Assembly: GCA_014584695.1 (NCBI GenBank)
Contig: JACTMI010000024.1
Coordinates: 1-64,000 of the forward strand
Direction of reading: 5' to 3'
Source: Acidobacteriota bacterium
GTDB taxonomy: Bacteria; Acidobacteriota; Thermoanaerobaculia; Multivoradales; JAGPDF01
DNA: 64,000 nt
Made by a program: the position numbers and the translations under genes. The notes beneath the pieces are model-generated. The model searched no databases. It had not been told where the DNA came from and saw nothing but the letters and a program-made list of their open reading frames with translations. Of this stretch, positions 26,791-35,404 are shown piece after piece; positions within the stretch are counted from its first letter, which is position 1; each line of letters begins with the position of its first letter.

Positions 26791-28599
26791 ATGACCTCGA
26801 AAGCACATTTCGTTCTCGGCTGGCTCCTGGTCGTCGCGACGGCCGGCGGCGCGCGCGCGGACGCGGCGCTCGACGCCGTGCCCGCGGAGTGGTTGACGCC
26901 GGCCGAGGTCGCGGAGTTCCGCGCCACGCCATCGGCCGCCGAGACCTTGTCCTTCCTCGAGCGGATCGCCGCGGCGCGCCCCGAGGTGGCGCTCACGAGC
27001 TTCGGCGAGACCGCTGCCGGCCGCTCCCTGCCGCTGGTGATCCTGTCGCGCGAGCGGGCCTTTACTCCGGAGGCGGCGCGGGCGACCGGGCGGCCGATCG
27101 TGCTGGTGCAGAGCGGCATCCATGCCGGCGAGATCGACGGCAAGGATGCGACGCTGATGCTGCTGCGCGATTTCGTCCTCGGGCGGCGGCCGGAGCTGGC
27201 GGAGGCCGGCATCCTCCTGTTCGTGCCGATCTTCAATCTCGACGGCCACGAGCGCGTCTCGCCGCACAACCGGCCCAATCAGGACGGGCCAGTCGAAGGC
27301 ATGGGCTTCCGGACCACCGTCACCGGCCACGATCTGAACCGTGATTTCCTCAAGCTCGACACCGTGGAGGCGCGCGCGCTGGTCCGCCTCTTCAACGCCT
27401 GGCGGCCTCATCTCCACGTCGACAACCACGTCACCAATGGCGTCGACCACGACTGGGTGCTGACCTGGCTGGTGCCCGAGGCGCCGCAGATCGCCGAGCC
27501 GGTCGCGCGCTGGCTGGCGAGGCGCTTTCCGCGCGTGCTGGCGGCTACCGAGCTCGCGGGGCACCGGACCGGTCCCTACGTCGATCTGGTCGATTCCCGC
27601 GATCCTCTGCGGGGCTTCGAAACGCGGCTCGCGGAACCCCGGTATTCGAGCGCCTACTTCGCCCTGCGTCACCGGCCCTCCATCCTGGTCGAGACCCACG
27701 CCCACAAGCCCTTCCGGCAGCGCGTGGTCGCCAATCGTGACTTCCTCGCCGCGCTCTTCGCGGAGCTCGCCGCCAGCGGCGCCGAGCTGGTCGGCGCGGT
27801 CGCTTCGGCACAGCTCGCCACCGTCGCGGCGGGAGAGCGGGGCGCCGCGCCCAGTCGGCTCACGCTCACCTGGGAGCAGGCCGAACCGGACCGCTACGAG
27901 CTGCCGATCCACGACTACCGCCTCGAGACCTCGCCGGTGACCGGACGCGAGGAGCTTCGCTACGGGCCGGGCAGGGTGGCGCCGGTCGAGGTGCTCTGGT
28001 GGCACGGTCACCGGCCCGGCCGGCAGGTCGAACGCCCGCGCGGCTACTTCGTGTTGCCGGGGTGGACGGAGGTCGAGCGCCGCCTCGCCGACCACGGGCT
28101 CCGCTTCGCGCGGATCGAACGCCCGCTCGAGGTCGAGGTCGAGACGCTGCGCGTCCAGAATCCCGAGCTGGCGCCGGCGACCTTCCAAGGGCGGGTGCGG
28201 GTCGCGGCCCAGGTGACGCGCGCGCGCGAGCGGCGGACCGTGCCCGCGGGAGCGCTCTGGATTCCCGCCGCGCAGCCCGATTTCGAGGTCGCGGCGCAAT
28301 TGCTCGAGCCCGAGGCCCCGGATTCGCTCCTCTCCTGGGGGCTGCTGTCCACGGTTTTCGAGCTCAAGGAGTGGATCGGCGAGGCCGCGCTGGCGGCGCA
28401 CGCCGCGCGTGCGCTCGAGGATCCGGCGCTGGCCGCCGAGTGGCACCAGGCGCTCGCCGATCCGGCCTTCGCCGCCGACCCCCGGGCGCGTTGGCTTTGG
28501 TGGTTCCGCCGCACCCCGTCGTGGGACGAGACGGTCGGGCTCCTGCCGGTCTATCGCGTGCTCGAGGCCCCGGCGGAGCTCCCTTCGGCCAGCCGGTAA
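26791..28599 (+). CDS. Secreted M14 family zinc carboxypeptidase
   Basis: 602 residues with a signal peptide (about 1-23). Zinc ligands His111 and Glu114 in SGIHAGEIDGKD, and Asn-Arg (182-183) in GHDLNRDF, match the M14 substrate-carboxylate and metal sites; the third ligand probably lies in PHLHVDNHVTNG. The C-terminal 230 residues are not recognised. The ATG at 26791 lies 8 nt after TATGCT and has only a weak GAGG. It follows fadJ by 48 nt but may be transcribed on its own. Its 3' end overlaps the convergent HDAC-family gene by 49 nt. Confidence 0.88.
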   Translation: MTSKAHFVLGWLLVVATAGGARADAALDAVPAEWLTPAEVAEFRATPSAAETLSFLERIAAARPEVALTSFGETAAGRSLPLVILSRERAFTPEAARATGRPIVLVQSGIHAGEIDGKDATLMLLRDFVLGRRPELAEAGILLFVPIFNLDGHERVSPHNRPNQDGPVEGMGFRTTVTGHDLNRDFLKLDTVEARALVRLFNAWRPHLHVDNHVTNGVDHDWVLTWLVPEAPQIAEPVARWLARRFPRVLAATELAGHRTGPYVDLVDSRDPLRGFETRLAEPRYSSAYFALRHRPSILVETHAHKPFRQRVVANRDFLAALFAELAASGAELVGAVASAQLATVAAGERGAAPSRLTLTWEQAEPDRYELPIHDYRLETSPVTGREELRYGPGRVAPVEVLWWHGHRPGRQVERPRGYFVLPGWTEVERRLADHGLRFARIERPLEVEVETLRVQNPELAPATFQGRVRVAAQVTRARERRTVPAGALWIPAAQPDFEVAAQLLEPEAPDSLLSWGLLSTVFELKEWIGEAALAAHAARALEDPALAAEWHQALADPAFAADPRARWLWWFRRTPSWDETVGLLPVYRVLEAPAELPSASR

Positions 28600-30377
28600 C
28601 GCGCCGCGCGGTAGGAGCGTTCGGCCGCCTCCGCGTAGTCGCCGGTGGCGAGCCGTTCGCGCAGGCGCTTCGAGACCGGCAGAACCATGGCGATCGGGCG
28701 CCAGGGCAGCGGCTCGCCCGTCGCTTCGTCGACGACGCCGCCGCCCTCGACGCGCCGGCTGGCTTCGGCGACCGACAGGTCGGCCAGCGCCTCGCGCAGC
28801 GCCCGCAGCCGGCCCGCGACGTTCGGATCGAGCGCCCGCATGTCACGCATGGCGACGGTGGCGGTGTGATAGCGGGAGGTGACGACGACGATGCCGTCGA
28901 GCTTGAGGCGATCGCACACCAGCACCAGCGCCGCGATCGTTTCGCGCAGCATGCCGAGGCCGGGATGCTGCTGGCCGGGCAGCGCCGGCCGCACGCGATT
29001 GAAGCGCGCCCGCGGGTTTTGTAGCAGCAGCCACTCGACGCGCAGCAGCTCGAAGCCGGCGATGGTCGAGCGGTCGCGCCGTACGCGCAGCTCGACCAGC
29101 AGCTCCTTGCGGTCGCCCGCGCCGTAGATCCGGAGCGTGTGCCAGGCCGGATTGCCGAGGTCGAGGTCGAGGGTGGGGCGGTCGAAGCCGAGCGCGCGCA
29201 GCCGCTCGAGGTAGCCGAGCCGCTCGAGCGCCAGCTCGACGCCGGCCGGCGTGTAGAAGCCGAGGAAGCGGCTCTCGGCCGCGGAGAGGCCGAGGGCACC
29301 GGCGAGGTCGTCGGCGGTGAGCAGCGGCTCTTCGCCGCTGGGAGCGCCGAGCGCCTCGGGGGAGAGCTGCTCGGCGATGCCGCGAAAGTGGCTCATGACC
29401 ATGGCCGAGGTCGAGGGCGGATCGAGGCGCCGGCCGAGCAGCGCGGTCGCGGCGAAGCGCGCCGAATAGCGCCAGGCGCTGTCGCCGTAGCCGCCGGCGA
29501 GCAGCACCACGCCCGGGATCCGGCGGCGCGCCAGCTGGCGCGCCACGAACAGGTCGCGGCGCAGGATGCCGTCCGCGGTCATCCGCCAGTCCCCGAGCTC
29601 GTCATCGAACGCGACGTCGGAGCCGGCGAGGTAGAAGACCAGCCGCGGGCGGAAGAGATCGAGCAGTGGCGGCAGCTCGAGCTTCAAGGTCTCGAGCAGC
29701 TCCTCGTCACCGACGCCGGTGCCGAGCGCGATCGACGTCGATTCGATGCCGTGCCGGTCGTCCCAGGCGCGGTTGTGGATCGAGAAGGTGTGGACGCTCG
29801 GGTCCTCGGCGAAGATCGCGCGCGTGCCGTCGCCGTCGTGGAGGTCCAGGTCGAGGACGAGGATCGGCGCGACGTTGCGTTCGTGGCGCAGGGTGGCGAT
29901 CGCCACCGCGACGTCGTTGTAGAGGCAGAAGCCGGCGGCGCGATCGCGCTGGGCGTGATGGAGGCCGCCGCCCAGGTTGAACGCGAGCCCCCCCGAGCCG
30001 AGAGCGAGGCGGGCGGCGAGCAGCGTGCCGCCGACCATCGTTCGCTGCGCCTCCAGCAGCCGCTGCTCGGCGCGGTCGGGGAGGCGCGCCCCCACCGCCC
30101 GCAGCAGCGCGCCGGGGCGCTCCAGGGCCTCCAGGAAGTCGTCGGTGTGGACCAGACGCAGCCGCCAGAGCGAAGTCGCTGGAGGGGTGTGCAGGTGGCG
30201 CAGCTCCAGCAAGCCCTCCTCCCGCAGCGTCGCGAGGATCCGGCCGGCGCGGAAAGGGTCGTGCAGCCGTCCCGGCAGGTGCACCACGTAGTCGGGAGAA
30301 GCGACGATGTCGACCCGGGGCCGGCGCAGGGCGAGCCAGAGCCGGCGCAGGGTGCGACCGAGTGTCCTCAAGGGCAT
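28551..30377 (-). CDS. Histone-deacetylase family protein with long C-terminal extension
   Basis: 608 residues. Residues about 20-330 form an arginase/deacetylase fold with a conserved zinc site: His140-His141 in GGGLHHA, Asp178 and His180 in DLDLHDGDGT, Asp254 in AGSDV, and the catalytic Tyr297 in GGYG. This looks active, perhaps on acetylated polyamines, acetoin or acetyl-lysine. The remaining about 270 residues are not recognised; they contain a VEWLLLQNP segment and a PALPGQQHPGLG motif. Third gene after the outer-membrane and Smr genes (33 nt gap). Tail overlaps the M14 gene by 49 nt. Confidence 0.86.
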   Translation of the reverse strand: MPLRTLGRTLRRLWLALRRPRVDIVASPDYVVHLPGRLHDPFRAGRILATLREEGLLELRHLHTPPATSLWRLRLVHTDDFLEALERPGALLRAVGARLPDRAEQRLLEAQRTMVGGTLLAARLALGSGGLAFNLGGGLHHAQRDRAAGFCLYNDVAVAIATLRHERNVAPILVLDLDLHDGDGTRAIFAEDPSVHTFSIHNRAWDDRHGIESTSIALGTGVGDEELLETLKLELPPLLDLFRPRLVFYLAGSDVAFDDELGDWRMTADGILRRDLFVARQLARRRIPGVVLLAGGYGDSAWRYSARFAATALLGRRLDPPSTSAMVMSHFRGIAEQLSPEALGAPSGEEPLLTADDLAGALGLSAAESRFLGFYTPAGVELALERLGYLERLRALGFDRPTLDLDLGNPAWHTLRIYGAGDRKELLVELRVRRDRSTIAGFELLRVEWLLLQNPRARFNRVRPALPGQQHPGLGMLRETIAALVLVCDRLKLDGIVVVTSRYHTATVAMRDMRALDPNVAGRLRALREALADLSVAEASRRVEGGGVVDEATGEPLPWRPIAMVLPVSKRLRERLATGDYAEAAERSYRAARYRLAEGSSAGASSTR

Positions 30378-30410
30378 CGCTCCCCATCCTTCGGCGGGTG
30401 CGCCGGAGAG

Positions 30411-30785
30411 TCAAGGGCGCCGCAGATCGGAGTCGCCGGGATCGGAGTCGCCGCGCAACTCGGCCCAGGTGGCGCCCCAGCCGCCGTGCTGGGCGGGCAG
30501 GTCGCCGAACCCGGTGACGCGCGGGTCGCGCGCGAGGATCCGCCGGACCGCTTCCCGTTGCACGCCGATCCCCTTGCCGTGGATCAGGCGGACCCGGCGC
30601 AGGCCCGCCGCGTGGGCTTCGTCGAGGTAGGTGCGGACCACATCGGCGATCTCGGCCGGCCGGAAGCCGTGCAGGTCGAGCACGTCGGTCAGCTCGACGA
30701 CGATCAGGTCGGGGTCGAGCTCGCCGCCCGTTTCCGCGTCGGGCTCCCGCGCGGTCGGGTCGTCTTCATCGTCCGGCCGTCGCAT
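30411..30785 (-). CDS. Smr-domain protein
   Basis: 124 residues: an acidic N-terminal 30 residues, then an Smr domain with DLHG (37-40) and the HGKG loop (69-72, LIHGKGIG), the nuclease/nucleic-acid-binding module found at the C-terminus of MutS2. Here it stands alone. Begins 7 nt after the stop of the outer-membrane protein gene and is followed 33 nt later by the HDAC-family gene, so it is the middle gene of a three-gene unit. Its cellular role is not known. Confidence 0.9.
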   Translation of the reverse strand: MRRPDDEDDPTAREPDAETGGELDPDLIVVELTDVLDLHGFRPAEIADVVRTYLDEAHAAGLRRVRLIHGKGIGVQREAVRRILARDPRVTGFGDLPAQHGGWGATWAELRGDSDPGDSDLRRP

Positions 30786-30792
30786 TCCCGCC

Positions 30793-33720
30793 TCAGTCGA
30801 AGAGCTTCAGGAAGACGAGGTAGATCGAGACGCCGTCGTCGGGTCCGGCCACCGGGGTGCCGATGTCGATCGCGACCAGCGTCTGCCAGGGCCCGATGAA
30901 GGTCCCCTGGAGGCCGACGCCGGCCAGCAGCTCGCGCTTCAGACCCGAGGTCTCGTCGGTCGCCCAGGCGGCATCGCCGACCGCGTCGAGGCGGAGCAGG
31001 TTGCCGATCTCGAAGCCGTAAGTCACGTGCGCGGCCCAGGCCTCCTCGGCCCGCACCTTGCCGATCTGGTAGCCGTGCACGCGGTTGCCGCCGAAGAAGC
31101 CGAACTGATACTTCGAGAAGCGGTCGAGATCCTCGCCGCCGGAGTAGTTGAGCTCGAGCCCGAACTTGCGGAAGCGGGTCAGGTACCAGTTCTTGGCCGC
31201 AGAGACCTCCCAGGTCAGGTAGTCCTTGGCGCCGCGGTCGAATTCGGCGTTGCCGGGCAGGCCCCAGAACTCCCACTTCGAGCGGTCGTTCCAGGCGCCG
31301 GTCAGGTTCAGCCGGTAGCCCGCGCGGGCGAACTGCAGGCCGAGCCCGAGCCGCTGGGTCAGGTGGTCGCGCGGCAGCACGAAGTCCGGATCGGTGTCGT
31401 CGGAGCGATCGTAGGCGGTCCAGGACAGCTGATAGCTGGAGGAGAGTTTGACGAAGCTGCCCAGCGGGTAGCCCAGGTTGAAGGTGACCCGCGCGGGCTG
31501 CTCGCGCACCTCCTCGCGCGGCTGCTCGACTTCTTCGCGGTAGAGCTGGTCGGTGGTCTTGATCGCGAGGCCGAAGACATCCACGCCGAGATCCAGCCGG
31601 GTGCCGAGGAAGCGGGGATCGGAGTAGTTGACGATGCCGAGCACGCCGCCGAAGAAGGCGTTCAGCTGCCGCTCGGCCCCGCCGAACTCGAGGTCGAAGT
31701 AGTTGATTCCGGCCAACGGCAGCGGGTAGTCGAGCGAGTCGTCGTAGAAGACCCCGGCGAGCGCGAACAGCTTCGAGGAGTCGTAGCCCTCCTTGACCAC
31801 CCGCTCCTCGCCGGGCTCGCCCGGCACGAGATAGCGCAGGCCGGCGTCGGTGTCGCGCACCATGGTGGCCTCGGAGGCCATCACCGCCGCGCGGCGCGCG
31901 TCGAAGTCCGGCCCGTTGACGATGACCTGGGTGAGGACGACCTCTTTCTCGACCACCGTGGCGCTGTTGAAGACCGAGAGCAGCTGCTGGCCGGTGGTGC
32001 GCAGCGGCAGGAAATAGCTCTCGGCCGCCCAGGCCGCCGGCTCACCGGCACCGTCGATCGGGGAGTAGTCGAGCACCTCTTCGTTCGAGATCACCTCGCC
32101 CTGGAGGCCGAGCTGCACCGCCCGGGTGCGGACGCGGGCGAACAGCTCGCGATCGACCCAGACGCGGCCGCGGTAGAGCGTCCGGCCGTTGGTCGGCACG
32201 GTGGGGGCGAAGTCGACCACCCAGCAATCGCGGCCGTTGACCCGTTCGGTCCCGGCGAGCTGGTAGCGGTACTCCTTGGTGAAGAGGATCTCGAGCGGCA
32301 TCGCCGCCGCCTTCTCGGGCTGGACCAGCGGGATCTCGGGGATCGACTTGCCGCGCCAGCGCACGCCGTTGATCAGGAAGCGCTGCCAGGCCCAGTCGAA
32401 CGGCTCGCCCTGCCGGGCGAAGATCTCGCCCTCGAAGGTCGCCTCGATCGCCTGGACGCCGGAGGCGGCCTGGAAGCGCAGCGTGGTCGAGTTGACGGCC
32501 TGGTAGTGGCGCAGCCGCCGGCGCTGGCCGTCCTCGAAGGCCTGCAGCCGGCGCAGAATCTCCTCGACCGGCAAGGTCCGATCGGTGGCGACGGTGACCT
32601 CCTCGGCGAGGCCTTCGAGCTCCTCGATGGTCGCCCGCTCGATGCGCAGGATTTCGACCGGAGCGGGATCCGCGAGCCGCACCAGCAGGGCGTCGGCGGT
32701 CCGCCGCGCGGCGCCGAGAGGCACCGAGCCGCCGTCGGGCATCACCCGCGCGGCCGCTTTGAGCTGCGGATCGGGAAACCGCAACGCGAGCTCGTCCGCG
32801 CCCGTGGGGGCGGTGACGATGACCCGCAGACCGAGGTCGCTGCCCCGGACGAAGCTCCAGGCCTCCGCGGCGCCGGAAGGCACCGTGGCACGGTCCAAGG
32901 AGAGGTCGCCACGGAACTCGTTGGCGAGCCGCTTGAGCGGCGCCAACGACTCGGCGTCTGCACCCGGGGCGTGGAAGAGGACCAACGAGAAACCGGACTC
33001 GGCCGCGCGCGCCGCCTCAGCGACGGCGCGCGCCGGCGGCTCGGGCCAGCTCGCGCCATCGAGCGCCACCGGACGCCCCGGGTCGAGCCCGGCGAGATGA
33101 GCGAGCGCGGCGTCGAGCGCCGCGCTCTCCGCTGGCGCGAGCGCCACGCCGTCGAGGTACGCGGCGACCTCCTCGCCGTAGAACTCGGTCAACCAGGCGA
33201 GGTCGGGCGGCAGGGGGCCGGCGATCACCCGCGCGTCCGGGTCGGCGCCCGTCAGGGCGACCGCCGCGCGCTTGACCAGAAAAGCGTACTCCCGCGCGGA
33301 CGGGGGTGTCGTGCTCTCGCCGCCGGGCCGCCAGATCACCTGGAAATGCGCGCGTGGCATGCGGGTCGCGGCCAGCGCGGCCGCCACTTCGAGCTCGGCC
33401 TGGAGTCCGTTCAAGCGCTCGAGCAGCGGCGCCTCGGCGCGGAAGTGGAGGCGCAGCCAGGGTGTCGCGCCGGCGGCCGCCAGGGCGTGAGCGGCGGCGG
33501 GGGTGGCCGTCGAATCGAGGGCGAGGTCCCAGCCGACGAAGAGCCGGGCATCGTCCTCCAGAGAGGGCGCCGCGCCGAGCGGTCCGAGCAGCGAGAAGGG
33601 CTCCGGCACCACGATCCCGGCGCAGGGCCTGCAGGGTGGCGAGGCGGCGGCGGCAGGGAGGGCGAAGGCGGGACAGAGAGTGAGCGAGGCAAGTGCCAGC
33701 GCGATCGATCGGGGTCGCAT
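30793..33720 (-). CDS. Large outer-membrane protein: barrel-like N-domain, LolA-like middle, beta-barrel C-domain
   Basis: 975 residues with a clear signal peptide (1-26). Residues about 30-350 look like an alpha/beta-barrel (repeating strand-helix units, VGWDLALD, PDARVIAGPLPPDLAW, GFSLVLFHAPGA) akin to glycosidase-like folds without an identifiable active site. About 420-620 resembles lipoprotein-sorting/LolA-like proteins (YQLAGTERVNGRDCWVVDF). From about 690 on, alternating aromatic strands ending in SIYLVFLKLFD predict an outer-membrane beta-barrel with a terminal aromatic residue near the C-terminus. ATG at 33720 has a GAGGAG Shine-Dalgarno. Start of the unit with the Smr and HDAC genes. 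Function not known. Confidence 0.8.
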   Translation of the reverse strand: MRPRSIALALASLTLCPAFALPAAAASPPCRPCAGIVVPEPFSLLGPLGAAPSLEDDARLFVGWDLALDSTATPAAAHALAAAGATPWLRLHFRAEAPLLERLNGLQAELEVAAALAATRMPRAHFQVIWRPGGESTTPPSAREYAFLVKRAAVALTGADPDARVIAGPLPPDLAWLTEFYGEEVAAYLDGVALAPAESAALDAALAHLAGLDPGRPVALDGASWPEPPARAVAEAARAAESGFSLVLFHAPGADAESLAPLKRLANEFRGDLSLDRATVPSGAAEAWSFVRGSDLGLRVIVTAPTGADELALRFPDPQLKAAARVMPDGGSVPLGAARRTADALLVRLADPAPVEILRIERATIEELEGLAEEVTVATDRTLPVEEILRRLQAFEDGQRRRLRHYQAVNSTTLRFQAASGVQAIEATFEGEIFARQGEPFDWAWQRFLINGVRWRGKSIPEIPLVQPEKAAAMPLEILFTKEYRYQLAGTERVNGRDCWVVDFAPTVPTNGRTLYRGRVWVDRELFARVRTRAVQLGLQGEVISNEEVLDYSPIDGAGEPAAWAAESYFLPLRTTGQQLLSVFNSATVVEKEVVLTQVIVNGPDFDARRAAVMASEATMVRDTDAGLRYLVPGEPGEERVVKEGYDSSKLFALAGVFYDDSLDYPLPLAGINYFDLEFGGAERQLNAFFGGVLGIVNYSDPRFLGTRLDLGVDVFGLAIKTTDQLYREEVEQPREEVREQPARVTFNLGYPLGSFVKLSSSYQLSWTAYDRSDDTDPDFVLPRDHLTQRLGLGLQFARAGYRLNLTGAWNDRSKWEFWGLPGNAEFDRGAKDYLTWEVSAAKNWYLTRFRKFGLELNYSGGEDLDRFSKYQFGFFGGNRVHGYQIGKVRAEEAWAAHVTYGFEIGNLLRLDAVGDAAWATDETSGLKRELLAGVGLQGTFIGPWQTLVAIDIGTPVAGPDDGVSIYLVFLKLFD

Positions 33721-33743
33721 GCGGTCAGGGATCTCCTCGGAAA

Positions 33744-33763
33744 ACCGTCGCGCGGACGACGGT
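33744..33763. promoter_or_regulatory. Inverted repeat in a divergent promoter region
   Basis: ACCGTCG and CGACGGT, a perfect 7-bp inverted repeat with a 6-nt spacer, lying in the 70-bp gap between the divergent outer-membrane gene (33720) and the DUF4388-type gene (33791). It sits where a shared operator could act on both; a TAACAT hexamer follows at 33771. Binding partner unknown. Confidence 0.45.
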
Positions 33764-33790
33764 CTGCAGGTAACATACCAGCCGCCCACC

Positions 33791-34906
33791 ATGGAATTCT
33801 CCGGCCGCCTGGCCTCCTTCCCGATCGGCGACATCCTCCAGTGGGCGGACAACGATCGGCGTACCGGGGCGCTGGTCGTGCGCCGCAACACCTGCGAGAA
33901 GCGGATCTTCCTGCGCGACGGCGAGATCGTCGCCTGTTTCTCGGACGACGCGGCGGAGTTCTTCGGCCAGCACCTGCTGGTCCGTGGCTTGATCGACGAA
34001 GCCGCGCTGATCCGCGCCCTGACCGACTGTCAGGAGCGTCACGTCATGCTCGGCCGGTCGCTCGACGACCTGGGGATCCTCTCGCACGGCAAGGTGCTCG
34101 AGGAGCTGCGCCGGCACGTCGAGGACCAGGTCTGCGACATCTTCCTCTGGAAGAGCGGGGTCTTCTTCTTCACCACCGACATGCTGCCGGCGGAGCAGCT
34201 GCTGCCGAGCCCGATCGGCGCGGTCCAGCTGGCCATGGAAGGGAGCCGCTGGTCGGACGAGCTGGCGCGCATCCGCCGCGTCTTCGTGCACGACAACATC
34301 GTACTGCGCAGGGGGGCGAAGCCGCCGGCGGCGCCGTCGGCGCTCGAGCGCCGGATTCTCGCCGCCGCCGACGGCGAGATGCCGCTCTCCGAGCTCTACA
34401 ACGAGGTGCGCGGGTCGTTCTTCCGCTTCCTGGAGGCGAGCTTCCGGCTGACCGTCGGTGAATCGCTCGACGTCGTCGCGGTGGGCGATCACTCGGACAG
34501 CCACTCGACCGAGATCAGGCTGGCCGACCTGCTGATCGAGCAGGTGACGGAGGAGCAATCGGTCTTTCTCCGCCGGCACCTGGCGATTCCGCTCGACGCG
34601 CTCGAGCGCTGCGTGCCGGCCTGGGTCCACAGCCCGCACCTCGACGATCTGGCGCAGCTTCACCCCTCGGTGCGGGAGATGGCCCAACGCGTCGACGGTG
34701 AGACCCACCTCGGTCGGCTGCTCGCCGGATCGTCGCTCGAGGAGCGGACGCGCCGGACGGACTGGCTGATCCTGCAGCTGCGGCGCGGCACGCTGGCCCT
34801 GCTACCCGATCCGGTCTCCAAGCTCGAGAGCGCGGCGGAAGCTCGCCGGGCCGGCGCGGGAACCGCCTGGCTCGTGCGATCGCTCGGTCCTCGGGCGGCG
34901 AGCTGA
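33791..34906 (+). CDS. DUF4388-domain regulatory-type protein
   Basis: 371 residues. The N-terminal 100 residues (FSGRLASFPIGDILQWADNDRRTGALVV, then RIFLRDGEIVACFSD) match the DUF4388/PATAN pattern seen in gliding- and signalling-related proteins of deltaproteobacteria-like and acidobacterial genomes. Further helical segments follow (ILSHGKVLEELRRHVEDQV, LSELYNEVRGSFFRFLEASF) typical of proteins that extend this domain. The ATG at 33791 begins the conserved domain directly. Divergent from the outer-membrane protein gene, with no operon partner. Likely a cytoplasmic adaptor; molecular role unknown. Confidence 0.82.
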   Translation: MEFSGRLASFPIGDILQWADNDRRTGALVVRRNTCEKRIFLRDGEIVACFSDDAAEFFGQHLLVRGLIDEAALIRALTDCQERHVMLGRSLDDLGILSHGKVLEELRRHVEDQVCDIFLWKSGVFFFTTDMLPAEQLLPSPIGAVQLAMEGSRWSDELARIRRVFVHDNIVLRRGAKPPAAPSALERRILAAADGEMPLSELYNEVRGSFFRFLEASFRLTVGESLDVVAVGDHSDSHSTEIRLADLLIEQVTEEQSVFLRRHLAIPLDALERCVPAWVHSPHLDDLAQLHPSVREMAQRVDGETHLGRLLAGSSLEERTRRTDWLILQLRRGTLALLPDPVSKLESAAEARRAGAGTAWLVRSLGPRAAS

Positions 34907-34969
34907 CGCTCGCAGACCCTGCCTTTCGACCTCTGATCTATGGCCGGCCCTGGATGGCCGTCGGCAAGC

Positions 34970-35404
34970 TCAGCCCAACCGGCGGCGTCGCAGCAGCGCG
35001 GCGGCGAAAAGGCCCGCCAAGAGGAGGGCCGCGCTCCCGGGCGCCGCCCAGCGGGCCCAGGCCGGCCAGACGCGCAGCTCGAGCCTGGCGCGCAGCGTGC
35101 CGCTCTTGACCTGAATCTCTCGCCGGCCCGGCCGCAATAGCTCACCGCGGACCCGCAGGATGGTCCGGTCCCCCTCGGTGAGATAGCGACCGACGCTGGC
35201 GCCGTCGATCACCACCTGCAGCGCCAGCGGTTGACCCGCCGCGACGCCCGCCTGGCGGACTCCGAGCACCAGTTCCTCGCCGGCGAAGACGGGCCCGTCG
35301 ACGTGCAGGGAGAGCGGCGGCTCGGCCGCGGCGGCGGGCGCGGCGAGCAGCGCGGCCGCGGCCAGCGCCCAGCCCAGCGCGCGGCGGCGCGCCGCGCCGG
35401 TCAC
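34970..35404 (-). CDS. Small exported membrane-anchored protein after recA
   Basis: 144 residues, not recognised. Signal peptide (about 8-27), a beta-rich middle ([21 protein letters not shown], then [15 protein letters not shown]) that resembles an immunoglobulin-like module, and a C-terminal membrane helix followed by RRRRLG, giving a protein anchored with its body outside the cytoplasm. Start GTG at 35404 overlaps the recA stop (GTGA), so it is translated with recA, an odd partner for a DNA-repair gene. The 63-nt gap 34907-34969 to the convergent gene shows no clear terminator. Confidence 0.7.
   Translation of the reverse strand: MTGAARRRALGWALAAAALLAAPAAAAEPPLSLHVDGPVFAGEELVLGVRQAGVAAGQPLALQVVIDGASVGRYLTEGDRTILRVRGELLRPGRREIQVKSGTLRARLELRVWPAWARWAAPGSAALLLAGLFAAALLRRRRLG

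Noticed and set aside
30631-34461. 1276-codon plus-strand ORF
   Set aside because: Antisense shadow of the outer-membrane, Smr and DUF4388 genes; composition is a mirror of the real frame, with no domain, signal or start site.
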